Source: Rhodococcus sp040643435 (GTDB lineage Bacteria > Actinomycetota > Actinomycetes > Mycobacteriales > Mycobacteriaceae). From it: DNA of 64,000 nucleotides. A model generated the notes under the pieces. The model made no database searches and was not told where the DNA came from. It worked only from the letters and a program-made list of their open reading frames with translations. Where the stretch lies: the NCBI RefSeq assembly GCF_040643435.1, contig NZ_JBEYUH010000001.1:248001-312000 (forward strand). Reading direction: 5' to 3'. Both the position numbers and the translations under genes were made by a program. Shown here one piece after another: positions 1 through 8,196 of this stretch (within the stretch, counting starts at the first letter, position 1; the number at the start of each line of letters is the position of its first letter).

Positions 1-51
1 ACCTCGTCACGACGCCTCCGACGTCCGCTTTCTCTGCGCCTTCCGGTGTGG

Positions 52-657
52 TCAGTCGTCCACACCGCGGGCAGCGAGGGCCTCGCCCATCGCCTCGGCG
101 GTGCGCAATGCTCCCACGACCACGGGCACCACGAGCGCGCGCAACGAGAAGCCGAGGCCGCGCGCCTTGCGTGCCTCGGTGACCCGGGTGACCACCGTTG
201 CCAGCAATGGGATCGCGCGGACGGTCATCACCAGTACCAGCCCCACCCGATCGGGGTCCACTCCCACACGGGCGAGGGGCCGCGCCGCCCGCACGATCGC
301 GTCGAGCATCTCGGTGGTCCGGGTCGTAAGGGTCACGAGGGCTGCGAGCGCGACCGCCACGAGCAGCGATCCGCAGATCACCACTGCGCGTTCCCACCCG
401 GCCACGAGCATCTGGAACACCGCGACGACCCCCAGCATCCACACCAGCGGCCGCAACTGAACAGCGGCGAGACGCGGGGGGATGCGGGCCGCCGCGTAGG
501 CGAGAACGGTCAGGCCCAGAGACGGAAGGACCTGCCAGGGCTGCCGGATCCACAAGGTCAGCGCGAGGATGATCGCTGCGGCGGCGAGCAGTTTCACTCC
601 CGCCGGAAGCCTGTGCAGGACGGAGTCACCCGGGTGATAGAGACCGAAGGTGTTCAC
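52..657 (-). CDS. bioN: ECF transporter transmembrane subunit (EcfT/BioN-like)
   Basis: This 201-residue hydrophobic protein is the energy-coupling transmembrane subunit of a biotin importer and acts in the cytoplasmic membrane. The family joins the substrate-binding S component (BioY) to the ATPase (BioM). The sequence shows several membrane segments and, in the C-terminal half, the Ala-Arg-Gly motif region typical of EcfT coupling helices (residues near 165 and 195). Its ATG overlaps the stop of the upstream ATPase gene in an ATGA arrangement, so the two are translationally coupled. It is the last gene of the bioY-bioM-bioN operon visible here. The call rests on context as well as sequence. 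Confidence 0.85.
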   Translation of the reverse strand: MNTFGLYHPGDSVLHRLPAGVKLLAAAAIILALTLWIRQPWQVLPSLGLTVLAYAAARIPPRLAAVQLRPLVWMLGVVAVFQMLVAGWERAVVICGSLLVAVALAALVTLTTRTTEMLDAIVRAARPLARVGVDPDRVGLVLVMTVRAIPLLATVVTRVTEARKARGLGFSLRALVVPVVVGALRTAEAMGEALAARGVDD

Positions 658-1334
658 CCGATCAGGTCCCGGTAGAACGCCAGCGCCGGGACAGGCTCGT
701 CGTCGGCGACGATGCGCCCCGAATCCACCACGAGAACGCGATCGAAATCGGTGAGTAGATCGAGATTGTGGGTCACCGCGATCACCTGCTGCGGCAGGTT
801 CGCGAAGGTGCGCGCGATGAGTTTGGTGTTGCGGAGATCGAGGAGGGTCGTCGGTTCGTCGGCGACGAGCACCGCGGGGTCGGTGACCATGATCGCCGCG
901 AGCGCGAGCAACTGTTTCTGTCCGCCCGAGAGCAGATGGCTCGGGTGGTCGTGGTGGCCCGCGAGCCCGAAGTCCTCGAGGACTTGCCGGACCCGGGATG
1001 CCCGCTCCTGCTTGCCGAGTCCGCTGCGTCGCAGGGAGAACGCCACGTCCTCGGCGACCGTCGGCATGACGATCTGGTGGTCCGGGTCGGTGAAGACGAA
1101 GCCCACCTTCCTGCGCACCTCACGGCCTTTTCCCGCCGTGTCGAGACCGTCCACGGTCACCGAGCCGGATGACGGGACGAGCAGGCCGTTGATCATCCGT
1201 GCCATCGTCGACTTGCCGCTGCCGTTCGCGCCGACGATGCCGATGCGCCGCTCGGTGAGGGCGACGTCGACGCCGTCGAGGACGGTGCGCTCGCCGTAGG
1301 CGTGTCGAACGTCCCGGAATCGGATCTCACTCAT
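654..1334 (-). CDS. bioM: Energy-coupling factor ABC ATPase (BioM-like)
   Basis: This 226-residue ABC ATPase powers the biotin ECF transporter. Walker A is GANGSGKST at residues 35-43. The signature LSGGQKQ and a Walker B (VLVADEPTT) follow. An open frame continues far upstream, but homology begins at the chosen ATG (MSEIRFRDV), which lies 20 nt after bioY. The gene sits between bioY and bioN and overlaps bioN by 4 nt. It probably acts on the cytoplasmic face with EcfT and BioY. Confidence 0.88.
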   Translation of the reverse strand: MSEIRFRDVRHAYGERTVLDGVDVALTERRIGIVGANGSGKSTMARMINGLLVPSSGSVTVDGLDTAGKGREVRRKVGFVFTDPDHQIVMPTVAEDVAFSLRRSGLGKQERASRVRQVLEDFGLAGHHDHPSHLLSGGQKQLLALAAIMVTDPAVLVADEPTTLLDLRNTKLIARTFANLPQQVIAVTHNLDLLTDFDRVLVVDSGRIVADDEPVPALAFYRDLIG

Positions 1335-1354
1335 CGACGGCAGGTTTACCGTCG

Positions 1355-1951
1355 TCAGTGGGTGGGGTCGGCCGCGGGCCGGTGCGCGAGGCGCGGTGCC
1401 ACCAGCGACGGGTAGGCGCGGTGCACCTGGGCGGCGACTGCGGCGGCGACGACCGCCTTGATCATGTCGCCGGGGAGGAAGGCGAGGTTGGCTGCGGCCG
1501 CAGCCCATACCGTGAGTTCGGTCCGCAGGACCATCCCCGCGATACCGAAGGCGTAGAGCACCACGATGCCGCCGAGCACGTTCACGGCGACACCGGGCAG
1601 CGTCCGATATCGCGGCAGCATTCGCATGCTGAGCCAGCCGATCACGGCGACCGCCGGGATCCAGCCGACGAGGAAGCCCACTGTGGGTCCGGCCAGCGAT
1701 GTGAGAGTCGTGCGGCCGCCGGCGAGTACGGGCAGTGCCAGTCCCAGCACGATCACGGTGAGCACCGAGAGAACACCCTTGCGCGCACCGAGCAGTGCGC
1801 CCGCGAGCATCACACCGAGGGTCTGCAGCGTGATCGGCACACCGGACGACCCGATACTGATCTGACCGGGCAGGCCCAAGGCGATGATCAGGGCGGCGAA
1901 GACGGCGATCTGCGCGAGGTCGCGCGCGGGGACACGTCGGGACGAGGACAC
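1355..1951 (-). CDS. bioY: Biotin transporter S component BioY
   Basis: This 198-residue integral membrane protein has about six hydrophobic segments. It carries BioY-family signatures: the LGLPGQISI and VPITLQTLGVMLAGALLG region in the N-terminal third, and the glycine-rich GPTVGFLVGW segment. BioY proteins bind biotin and, with BioM and BioN, import it. It is first in a three-gene operon. The start is a GTG with a weak AAGG element upstream. I did not see a convincing biotin-repressor operator in front of it. Confidence 0.92.
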   Translation of the reverse strand: MSSSRRVPARDLAQIAVFAALIIALGLPGQISIGSSGVPITLQTLGVMLAGALLGARKGVLSVLTVIVLGLALPVLAGGRTTLTSLAGPTVGFLVGWIPAVAVIGWLSMRMLPRYRTLPGVAVNVLGGIVVLYAFGIAGMVLRTELTVWAAAAANLAFLPGDMIKAVVAAAVAAQVHRAYPSLVAPRLAHRPAADPTH

Positions 1952-2196
1952 GATTTCTCAGCCTTCTGGTGTGGACGGTGAACCCGTCGAGCCTAAGCCG
2001 TGCAGGGGTGCCCTGCGTCACCGACCCGGCCCCGAGTGTTCGGGTGCCGCCCCGGGGTGCGCCTCGGGGAGACCCCCGATCTTTCCCTGATATCTGTGTT
2101 GACCTGGTGTTTTTCGTGGCAGCAGCTGCCAGGATCGAGGTGTACCAGCAAATGCAGGCCGGCGCGGAGCAGTCGGCATCGAGGGTGGGAGTACCC

Positions 2197-2370
2197 ATGT
2201 TCTGGAAGATCGTAGGAATCGTCGCGGTGGTGTGGGTCGGACTCGCCGTGCTCGGCGCCCTGCTCGACAACCTGTTCGGCATTCTCGTGCTCGGCGCCGT
2301 GATCTTCGGCGGATATCTGCTGTACAAGGCAGTATCGGGAGGTGACAAGCACGATCTGACACGACTGTAG
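2197..2370 (+). CDS. Small hydrophobic protein, unknown function
   Basis: This predicted 57-residue protein has two closely spaced membrane segments (MFWKIVGIVAVVWVGLAVLG and an ILVLGAVIFGGYLL stretch) and a short charged C-terminus (GGDKHDLTRL). The open frame reaches back to 1969, but the ATG at 2197 is preceded by a GAGGGTGGGA ribosome binding site and starts right at the hydrophobic part, so I chose it. It lies 15 nt before the PIG-L deacetylase gene and may be cotranscribed with it. I do not recognise a family. Confidence 0.6.
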   Translation: MFWKIVGIVAVVWVGLAVLGALLDNLFGILVLGAVIFGGYLLYKAVSGGDKHDLTRL

Positions 2371-2385
2371 GACGAGGGGACGTCC

Positions 2386-3108
2386 ATGGAGGCGGTACCG
2401 GAGGACTGGCAACGCGGACTGGTCGTCGTGGCCCACCCGGACGACATCGAATACGGTGCCGCGGCAGCGATCGCGCGATGGACCGGGCAGGGCAAGGAGA
2501 TCGGGTACCTCCTGGCCACCCGGGGTGAGGCGGGTATCGAGGGTCTGCCGCCCGAACAGAGCGCTCCGCTACGTGAAGCCGAGCAGCGTGAGTCCGCACG
2601 GATCGTCGGGGTGGAGACCGTCGAGTTCCTCGGGCATCGGGACGGGCAACTGGTCGCGGGGCTCGATCTACGCCGCGATATCGCCGCCGCGATCCGGCGT
2701 CACCGGCCCGAGATGGTGGTCACGCTCGCCTTCACTCTCAACCCGCTGCCCGGGTGGATCAACAGCGCCGATCATCGGGCCCTCGGAATCTGTGTCGTCG
2801 ACGGCGTGTCCGACGCCGCGAACGAATGGATCTTCCCGGAACTCACCGCGCGCGGCCTCGAGCCGTGGCGCGGAGTCCGATGGGTCGCTGTGTGCCCGTC
2901 GTCGTCGCCCACCCATGCGGTGGACGTGACCGAGACGGTCGATATTGCGGTCGAATCCCTTGCCGCACATAGGCGTTATCTCGAGGCTCTGGACGACAGG
3001 CCGGTCGAGGCCCAGGCGCGCGAGCAGGTCGAGGGCGTGTCGGCGCCCCTCGACGGATTTGCGGCCGCACGCGCCTCGGGATTCGAGTTGTACACCTTCG
3101 CGGGATAG
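2386..3108 (+). CDS. PIG-L (LmbE-like) family deacetylase
   Basis: This 240-residue protein is a zinc-dependent N-acetyl sugar deacetylase of the PIG-L/LmbE family. The AHPDDIEYG motif at residues 17-25 supplies the metal-binding His-Asp-Asp. A HRDGQL motif near residue 85 and SADHRALG near residue 126 supply the other family residues. Relatives act on GlcNAc conjugates such as those in mycothiol or phosphatidylinositol pathways; the substrate here cannot be read from sequence. It follows the small membrane protein closely and precedes a glycosyltransferase gene on the same strand, so a shared glycoconjugate pathway is possible but inferred. Confidence 0.85.
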   Translation: MEAVPEDWQRGLVVVAHPDDIEYGAAAAIARWTGQGKEIGYLLATRGEAGIEGLPPEQSAPLREAEQRESARIVGVETVEFLGHRDGQLVAGLDLRRDIAAAIRRHRPEMVVTLAFTLNPLPGWINSADHRALGICVVDGVSDAANEWIFPELTARGLEPWRGVRWVAVCPSSSPTHAVDVTETVDIAVESLAAHRRYLEALDDRPVEAQAREQVEGVSAPLDGFAAARASGFELYTFAG

Positions 3109-3147
3109 GGGACGTCCCGCGAAGGCGGTGTGTGGCACGCTGGGCGC

Positions 3148-4293
3148 GTGCGAGTGGCGGTGGTGGCCGGACCCGACGCGGGTCATGCGATTCCGGCGAT
3201 CGCGTTGTCGCTGCGGCTGGTGGGTGCCGGGCACGACGCGGTCGTCTTCACGGGCAAGCGGTGGCTCGGGGCGGACGTGCCGGGCGTGACGGTCGCGGAG
3301 TTGAAGGGACTCGCTCCTCGCTTCGAGGACGACGACGGTGACGCCGGGGCGAAGATCCACGCACGTGCTGCTCACATCGCGAACGAGATGATCGACGATC
3401 TCGGTGCTCTCTCGCCCGACCTGGTGGTGTCGGACGTGCTCACCGCAGGCGGAGGGATGGCCGCCGAGCGACTGGGGATCCCGTGGATCGAACTGTCACC
3501 GCACCCGCTGTATCTCCCGTCGCGTGGGCTCCCGCCCATCGGAAGTGGTCTCGACGTGGGCACGGGTGTGAGAGGTCGCCTGAGGGACGCTGCGCTGCGG
3601 ACGATGACCGCGCGGTCGCTGCGGCAGGGGGAGCGGGAGCGCGTGGCCGCGCGCGTCGGAATCGGACTGCCCGCTCGCGATCCCGGACCGCGAGCGCGTC
3701 TGATCGCCACACTGCCGGCGCTCGAGGTGGCCCGCCCCGACTGGCCCGGGCATGCACATGTGGTCGGTCCGTTGCTGTGGGAACCCACCGAGGAGATCCT
3801 CGAGATTCCTCCGGGCGACGGCCCGCTCGTCATGGTCGCACCGTCGACCGCGACGACCGGCGTTGCAGGGATGGTCGAGACGGTGTGCGAGGCCCTCGAC
3901 GGGACCGGCATGCGGGTCGCCGCAACGATGCTGGATCCTCTCGGGCAGTCGCTCCCGAATTGGGCTGTCGCCGGTCGCGGGAGGCAGGACGTCCTGCTCC
4001 GGCAGGCCGATGTCGTCGTGTGCGGTGGCGGCCACGGGATGCTGGCGAAGACTCTGAGTGCCGGGGTCCCCGCAGTGATCGTGCCCGGCGGCGGCGACCA
4101 GTGGGAGTTGGCGAACCGCGCCGCGCGGCAGGGGAGCGCAGTAGTGGTGCGTCCGCTCGCTGCCGCGTCGATCCGGTCCGCGGTGGACCGGGTGCTCTCG
4201 TCGCCGGACTTCGCTGTCGCTGCGCGGGCGGCTGCGGCCAGTGCCGGCCGCGTGCAGGATCCGGTCGAAGTGTGCGAGGCCGTACCGGACTGA
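3148..4293 (+). CDS. GT1-type glycosyltransferase (Rv2739c-like)
   Basis: This 381-residue protein looks like a UDP-glycosyltransferase of the GT1/GT28 fold. The N-terminus (VAVVAGPDAGHAIPAIALS) is the acceptor-side Rossmann start. The C-terminal CGGGHGMLAKTLSAGVPAVI followed by GGGDQWELANRA is the nucleotide-sugar-binding signature. I chose the GTG at 3148 because homology begins there; an upstream GTG at 3130 is possible. In M. tuberculosis a similar gene, Rv2739c, sits in the same place before the DUF3046 gene and recA. Acceptor and sugar are unknown. Confidence 0.8.
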   Translation: MRVAVVAGPDAGHAIPAIALSLRLVGAGHDAVVFTGKRWLGADVPGVTVAELKGLAPRFEDDDGDAGAKIHARAAHIANEMIDDLGALSPDLVVSDVLTAGGGMAAERLGIPWIELSPHPLYLPSRGLPPIGSGLDVGTGVRGRLRDAALRTMTARSLRQGERERVAARVGIGLPARDPGPRARLIATLPALEVARPDWPGHAHVVGPLLWEPTEEILEIPPGDGPLVMVAPSTATTGVAGMVETVCEALDGTGMRVAATMLDPLGQSLPNWAVAGRGRQDVLLRQADVVVCGGGHGMLAKTLSAGVPAVIVPGGGDQWELANRAARQGSAVVVRPLAAASIRSAVDRVLSSPDFAVAARAAAASAGRVQDPVEVCEAVPD

Positions 4294-4317
4294 CTGTCGC
4301 AGCGCAGCGCACACGAC

Positions 4318-4323
4318 TACCGT
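4318..4323 (+). promoter_or_regulatory. -10 hexamer of leaderless DUF3046 gene
   Basis: TACCGT lies 7 nt before the GTG at 4331, with no Shine-Dalgarno sequence between. This fits transcription starting at or beside the start codon. Confidence 0.6.
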
Positions 4324-4330
4324 GGTCGGG

Positions 4331-4525
4331 GTGCGGTTGACGGAGTTCTACGAGGTGGTCCGGGACGAGTTCGGGCAGATGCACGGCGATGCACTGCTGC
4401 GTGATCACGTGCTGCTCACGCTCGGTGGGCGGACGGCAGCGGAGGCTATCGAGGCGGGGCAGGAACCCCGTGAGGTCTGGCGGGCCCTCTGCGACGAGTT
4501 CGACGTCCCACCTGTGCGACGGTAA
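4331..4525 (+). CDS. DUF3046 protein (Rv2738c-like)
   Basis: This 64-residue acidic protein (VRLTEFYEVVRDEFG...) belongs to the small actinobacterial DUF3046 family, which is found directly upstream of recA in mycobacteria and relatives. The conserved features seen are the LTEFYE start, a GRTAAEAIEAG turn and the VWRALCDEFDVP C-terminal part. The function is unknown. The frame is open further upstream, but the leaderless-type -10 box and family length support the GTG at 4331. It ends 221 nt before recA, in front of the recA control region. Confidence 0.82.
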   Translation: MRLTEFYEVVRDEFGQMHGDALLRDHVLLTLGGRTAAEAIEAGQEPREVWRALCDEFDVPPVRR

Positions 4526-4585
4526 TCACCCCGAGCGCCCGGCGGGCGAGATGCGCCGCCCCTCGGGGCGAGGAATCATCCGGCT

Positions 4586-4601
4586 TCGAACACGTGTTCG
4601 G
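4586..4601 (+). promoter_or_regulatory. SOS box (LexA operator) upstream of recA
   Basis: TCGAAC-acgt-GTTCGG matches the actinobacterial LexA operator TCGAAC-N4-GTTCGA at 11 of 12 conserved positions. A -10-like TATGCT lies just downstream at 4603-4608, so LexA bound here would block that promoter. Confidence 0.88.
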
Positions 4602-4684
4602 TTATGCTCGGGGTATGGACGGTTGTTGTCCACAGGTGGTGACGACATCCACAGATGCGGCGTTTCGCGCTCGCGGCGGCGAAC

Positions 4685-4707
4685 TTGTCGGTGCCGGGTT
4701 CTAACGT
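4685..4707 (+). promoter_or_regulatory. RecA-NDp (PafBC-type) promoter of recA
   Basis: TTGTCGGTG, an 8-nt spacer and TAACGT match exactly the mycobacterial LexA-independent damage promoter TTGTCRGTG-N8-TANNNT, the type activated by PafBC. It lies 39 nt before the recA ATG, downstream of the SOS box, so recA has two separate damage-responsive promoters. Confidence 0.9.
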
Positions 4708-4746
4708 CGTCGACAACAAGGACGAGATTCGATTAAGGGGACCAAG

Positions 4747-5790
4747 ATGGCAGCACAGGCTCACGACCGCGAGAAGGCGCTCGAACTCGCCCTCGCGCAG
4801 ATCGACAAGAGCTTCGGTAAGGGCTCGGTGATGCGCCTGGGCGAGGACGTACGTCCGCCCATCGCAGTCATTCCCACCGGGTCGATCGCACTCGACGTGG
4901 CACTCGGCATCGGCGGTCTGCCGCGCGGCCGCGTCGTCGAGATCTACGGGCCCGAGTCGTCGGGTAAGACGACGGTGGCTCTCCATGCGGTGGCCAACGC
5001 CCAGGCCGCCGGCGGTATCGCGGCATTCATCGACGCCGAGCATGCGCTCGACCCGGACTATGCTCGCAAGCTCGGTGTCGACACCGACGCCCTGCTCGTG
5101 TCCCAGCCCGACACCGGTGAGCAGGCCCTCGAGATCGCCGACATGCTCATCCGTTCGGGCGCGCTCGACATCATCGTCATCGACTCGGTGGCGGCGCTCG
5201 TACCGCGTGCCGAGATCGAGGGCGAGATGGGCGACAGTCACGTCGGCCTCCAGGCCCGGTTGATGAGCCAGGCGCTCCGCAAGATGACCGGTGCGCTCAA
5301 CAATTCCGGTACCACCGCGATCTTCATCAACCAGCTGCGCGAGAAGATCGGTGTGATGTTCGGTTCCCCCGAGACCACCACGGGTGGCAAGGCACTGAAG
5401 TTCTACGCTTCCGTGCGTCTGGACGTGCGCCGGATCGAAACGCTCAAGGACGGCGGCGACGCGGTCGGCAACCGCACTCGGGTGAAGGTCGTCAAGAACA
5501 AGGTCTCGCCTCCGTTCAAGCAGGCCGAGTTCGACATCCTGTACGGCCAGGGCATCTCCAAGGAGGGCTCGCTCATCGATATGGGTGTCGAGCAGGGCTT
5601 CATCCGAAAGTCCGGTTCCTGGTACACCTACGAAGGCGACCAACTCGGCCAGGGCAAGGAAAACGCTCGCAAGTTCCTGCTCGAGAACACCGATGTGCGC
5701 GACGAGATCGAGAAGAAGATCAAGGAGAAGCTCGGCATCGGTGCCGTTCTCACCGATCCGAGCGACGTCGAGGAGCCGGTCGACTTCTAG
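4747..5790 (+). CDS. recA: Recombinase RecA
   Basis: This 347-residue RecA has the usual length and no intein, unlike the M. tuberculosis protein. RecA forms ATP-dependent filaments on single-stranded DNA, catalyses strand exchange and triggers LexA self-cleavage. Walker A is GPESSGKTT at residues 68-76. The conserved FINQLREKIGVMFG segment and the L2 loop region (TTTGGKALKFYASVRLDVRR) are intact. The C-terminus is short and acidic. An AAGGGG ribosome binding site precedes the ATG. Upstream lie an SOS box and a RecA-NDp promoter; downstream a strong hairpin separates it from recX. Confidence 0.99.
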   Translation: MAAQAHDREKALELALAQIDKSFGKGSVMRLGEDVRPPIAVIPTGSIALDVALGIGGLPRGRVVEIYGPESSGKTTVALHAVANAQAAGGIAAFIDAEHALDPDYARKLGVDTDALLVSQPDTGEQALEIADMLIRSGALDIIVIDSVAALVPRAEIEGEMGDSHVGLQARLMSQALRKMTGALNNSGTTAIFINQLREKIGVMFGSPETTTGGKALKFYASVRLDVRRIETLKDGGDAVGNRTRVKVVKNKVSPPFKQAEFDILYGQGISKEGSLIDMGVEQGFIRKSGSWYTYEGDQLGQGKENARKFLLENTDVRDEIEKKIKEKLGIGAVLTDPSDVEEPVDF

Positions 5791-5806
5791 TCACGGCCTC
5801 GAACGC

Positions 5807-5843
5807 CCCCGGGGCACGGACGCACGTCGTCCGTGCCCCGGGG
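5807..5843 (+). terminator. Strong hairpin between recA and recX
   Basis: A perfect 16-bp GC-rich stem (5807-5822 with 5828-5843) closes a 5-nt loop 16 nt after the recA stop. There is no T-run after it, as is common for actinobacterial terminators. It would stop or reduce read-through from recA into recX. Confidence 0.75.
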
Positions 5844-5861
5844 CATTTCCGAGCAGCCGCA

Positions 5862-5884
5862 TTGTCGGTGGGCTCGGTTAGTGT
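5862..5884 (+). promoter_or_regulatory. RecA-NDp (PafBC-type) promoter of recX
   Basis: TTGTCGGTG, an 8-nt spacer and TAGTGT match the TTGTCRGTG-N8-TANNNT promoter exactly. The -10 ends 7 nt before the recX ATG, so the message would be leaderless. recX therefore appears to have its own damage-inducible promoter, independent of recA. Confidence 0.85.
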
Positions 5885-5891
5885 GCGCGTC

Positions 5892-6497
5892 ATGGACGAC
5901 ACCGAGGATCGGCGGCCCGAGCGACGGTCGCGGCGGCGCTCCGCTCGCACCGAGCAGGAACTCCCCGGCGGGGGAACGGAAGCGCAGGCCAAGGATCTCT
6001 GTCTGCGTCTGTTGACCGATCGTGCACGCAGCCGGTCGGAACTCGCGGTGAAACTCGAGCAGAAGGGCTTCGCCTCGGAGGTCGCCGAGCGTGCCCTCGA
6101 TCGTCTCACCGCGGTCGGATTGATCGACGACGCCGAATTCGCCAACCAGTGGGCGCGCTCGCGGCACCTGCACGCGGGGAAAGGCAAGCGCGCGATCGCA
6201 CTCGAATTGCGCCGCAAGGGAATCGACGCCGCCGACGCGGCGTCCGCACTCGAGCAGATCGACACCGCCGACGAGCGCGAACGTGCCGTCGAACTGGTTC
6301 GCAAGAAGTTGCGGACCCAGCCGCCGCTACCCACCGAGGGTGATCGGCGCGAGGTCGCCGCCGAACGCGACAAGCTGGTGCGGCGACTCGTGGGCATGCT
6401 GGCCCGGCGCGGTTACGCGCAGGGAATGGCGTTCGACGTCGTGCGGGAGGAACTTGCGGCCCTCGGGGCGGATGCGAGCGACCTCCCGCACGACTGA
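5892..6497 (+). CDS. recX: RecA regulator RecX
   Basis: This 201-residue protein is RecX, which binds RecA filaments and limits their activity. Family features are the AKDLCLRLLTDRARSRSELAVKL start of the first three-helix repeat (residues 33-55), the LIDDAEFANQWARSR motif near residue 85, and the KGKRAIALELRRKGI motif near residue 102. The N-terminal 30 residues are charged and probably disordered. The ATG at 5892 is favoured over upstream codons because a PafBC-type promoter ends 7 nt before it. The stop is 4 nt from the convergent gluD stop. Confidence 0.93.
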   Translation: MDDTEDRRPERRSRRRSARTEQELPGGGTEAQAKDLCLRLLTDRARSRSELAVKLEQKGFASEVAERALDRLTAVGLIDDAEFANQWARSRHLHAGKGKRAIALELRRKGIDAADAASALEQIDTADERERAVELVRKKLRTQPPLPTEGDRREVAAERDKLVRRLVGMLARRGYAQGMAFDVVREELAALGADASDLPHD

Positions 6498-6501
6498 GAC
6501 G

Positions 6502-7410
6502 CTATCGGCGTCCCTCACCACTCATGTCCAGGCCCGGCACCGCCATGGTGGGAAGGGTCTGGGGCTCTTCGGTCCGGACCGCACCGCCCTTGCGCTTGCC
6601 GGAGCGCAGGCGCTTCTCGAGCCACATCGCGAATCTGGTCAGCGCGCTGTTGAGGACGATCATGATCGCGGCGACCACCAGGAGAGCCGGCAGATAGTTC
6701 GCGAAGAACGCGCCCAGCTGCTGACCGGACCGCACCACTTCGACGTAACCGATCAGGTAACCGAGCGCCGAATCCTTGAGCGCGATCACCATCTGCGACA
6801 CGATGGCCGGAAGCATGACCGTGACGGCCTGCGGCAGCAGGATCAGCCGCATGATCTGGTTCTTGCGCATACCGATCGCGGCCGCGGCCTCGGACTGACC
6901 ACGCGGAAGCGACCGGATACCCGCGCGAACGATCTCGGCGATCACCGACCCGTTGTACAGAGTCAGGCCGGTGATGACCGCGGCGAGCGCGAGGTACTCG
7001 GACTTGAAGACGCGATACTCGGCGAACACCTGGTACGCGAAGATCATCAGAATCAGCACCGGGACTGCCCGGAACAGTTCGACGATCGTCCCGGCGACCA
7101 CGCGGACCCACCGGTGATCCGACAGGCGTGCGATTCCCAGCACCGTGCCGAGCAGGAGTGCCAGCACGATGGACGCGACTGCCGCCACGATCGTCCCGCG
7201 AATACCCGGCAGCAGATAGGTCGTCCAACTGGTGGATTCGAGGAAGGGCTCCCATTTCGCCGCCGTCAACTGTCCGTTGGCGTCGAGCGCACGGTAGACG
7301 ATCCAGCCGACGAGGAGGAGAACCGCGACCACGACGACCGACAGGATTCGGTAGATCGCTCTGGCACGGGGTCCGGGAGCGTCGTAGAGAACTGTTCCGT
7401 GGGCACTCAT
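6502..7410 (-). CDS. gluD: Glutamate-type ABC transporter permease (GluD-like)
   Basis: This 302-residue polar amino acid permease has a His/Glu/Gln/Arg-family transmembrane domain. The EAA-type loop (EAAAAIGMRKNQIMRLILLPQA) for contact with the ATPase lies near residues 177-198. The C-terminus carries a charged tail (KRLRSGKRKGG). Its ATG overlaps the stop of gluC by ATGA, so it is coupled to that gene. Order and sequence match the gluABCD glutamate uptake operon of C. glutamicum; the actual substrate is inferred from that match. Confidence 0.85.
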   Translation of the reverse strand: MSAHGTVLYDAPGPRARAIYRILSVVVVAVLLLVGWIVYRALDANGQLTAAKWEPFLESTSWTTYLLPGIRGTIVAAVASIVLALLLGTVLGIARLSDHRWVRVVAGTIVELFRAVPVLILMIFAYQVFAEYRVFKSEYLALAAVITGLTLYNGSVIAEIVRAGIRSLPRGQSEAAAAIGMRKNQIMRLILLPQAVTVMLPAIVSQMVIALKDSALGYLIGYVEVVRSGQQLGAFFANYLPALLVVAAIMIVLNSALTRFAMWLEKRLRSGKRKGGAVRTEEPQTLPTMAVPGLDMSGEGRR

Positions 7411-8087
7411 CGGGCAACCTCGAATCGCTTGCTGAGCCGGCCGAACAGCAGTCCGGTGGGGAGGGTGAGGATGACGAATCCGAGCGCGAAGATGCCGCCC
7501 ACGACGAAGATGGCCGCTTCGTTCTCGATCATCGTCTTCATCAGCAGCGAGGCCTCGGAGACGCCGATCACCGAGGCGATCGTCGAGTTCTTGGTCAGCG
7601 CGATGAGGACCGAGCCGAGAGGTGCGATGACGGCCCGGAACGCCTGCGGCAGCACGATCAGGCGCAGATTCTGACCGAACGTCAGGCCCAGTGAGCGGCC
7701 CGCCTCCGACTGACCGAGCGAAACCGTATTGATGCCGGAGCGAAGGGACTCGCAGACGAAAGCTGCCGTGTACACGATCAGTCCCAGCACCGCGAGCCGG
7801 AAGTTGTTGTCCACCAGGAAGGTCGGTGACGACTCGGAGGCCAGCTTGATGCCGAGGGTCTGAGACAGACCGAACAGGCAGAAGATGATGATCAGCGTCA
7901 GCGGTGTGTTACGGAAGATCGTCACGTAGGCGGTGGCCACGGCGCGTGCCACCGGTATCGGGGACACACGCATCGCCGCGAGGATCGTTCCGAGGATCAG
8001 GGCGCCGATCGCTGACGCGACGGTCAACTGGATCGTGGTCCAGAACGCGTCGAGTAGCTGGCTGTCGTATTTGCTCAACAGATCCAC
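7407..8087 (-). CDS. gluC: Glutamate-type ABC transporter permease (GluC-like)
   Basis: This 226-residue permease forms a heteromeric membrane channel with GluD. The EAA-like loop EAGRSLGLTFGQNLRLIVLPQAFR appears near residues 135-158. The GTG start is preceded by a GGAG element and lies 109 nt after gluB, with a stable hairpin in that gap. It overlaps gluD by 4 nt. Confidence 0.85.
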   Translation of the reverse strand: MDLLSKYDSQLLDAFWTTIQLTVASAIGALILGTILAAMRVSPIPVARAVATAYVTIFRNTPLTLIIIFCLFGLSQTLGIKLASESSPTFLVDNNFRLAVLGLIVYTAAFVCESLRSGINTVSLGQSEAGRSLGLTFGQNLRLIVLPQAFRAVIAPLGSVLIALTKNSTIASVIGVSEASLLMKTMIENEAAIFVVGGIFALGFVILTLPTGLLFGRLSKRFEVAR

Positions 8088-8133
8088 AGGTCACTCCGGG
8101 ATCGAGGGGACGGGACTGGGTCCGGAACGGTCC

Positions 8134-8163
8134 GGCCGGTCCGTGTGCTTCCACAGACCGGCC
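8134..8163 (-). terminator. Hairpin between gluB and gluC
   Basis: An 8-bp GC-rich stem (8134-8141 with 8156-8163), extended by a further 4 bp after a small bulge, forms a hairpin in the gluB-gluC gap. It may stabilise the gluB message or partly terminate it, which would make more binding protein than permease. Confidence 0.6.
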
Positions 8164-8196
8164 GTACCGGCGGACGAGAACGATGAGCGCCTGGGC

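Noticed and set aside
654..2519. Long minus-strand open frame extending bioM upstream through bioY
   Set aside because: Homology begins at 1334; the upstream part is low-complexity and overlaps bioY in another frame.
4576..5643. 355-codon minus-strand frame over recA
   Set aside because: It lies antisense to recA and shows only high-GC coding shadow.
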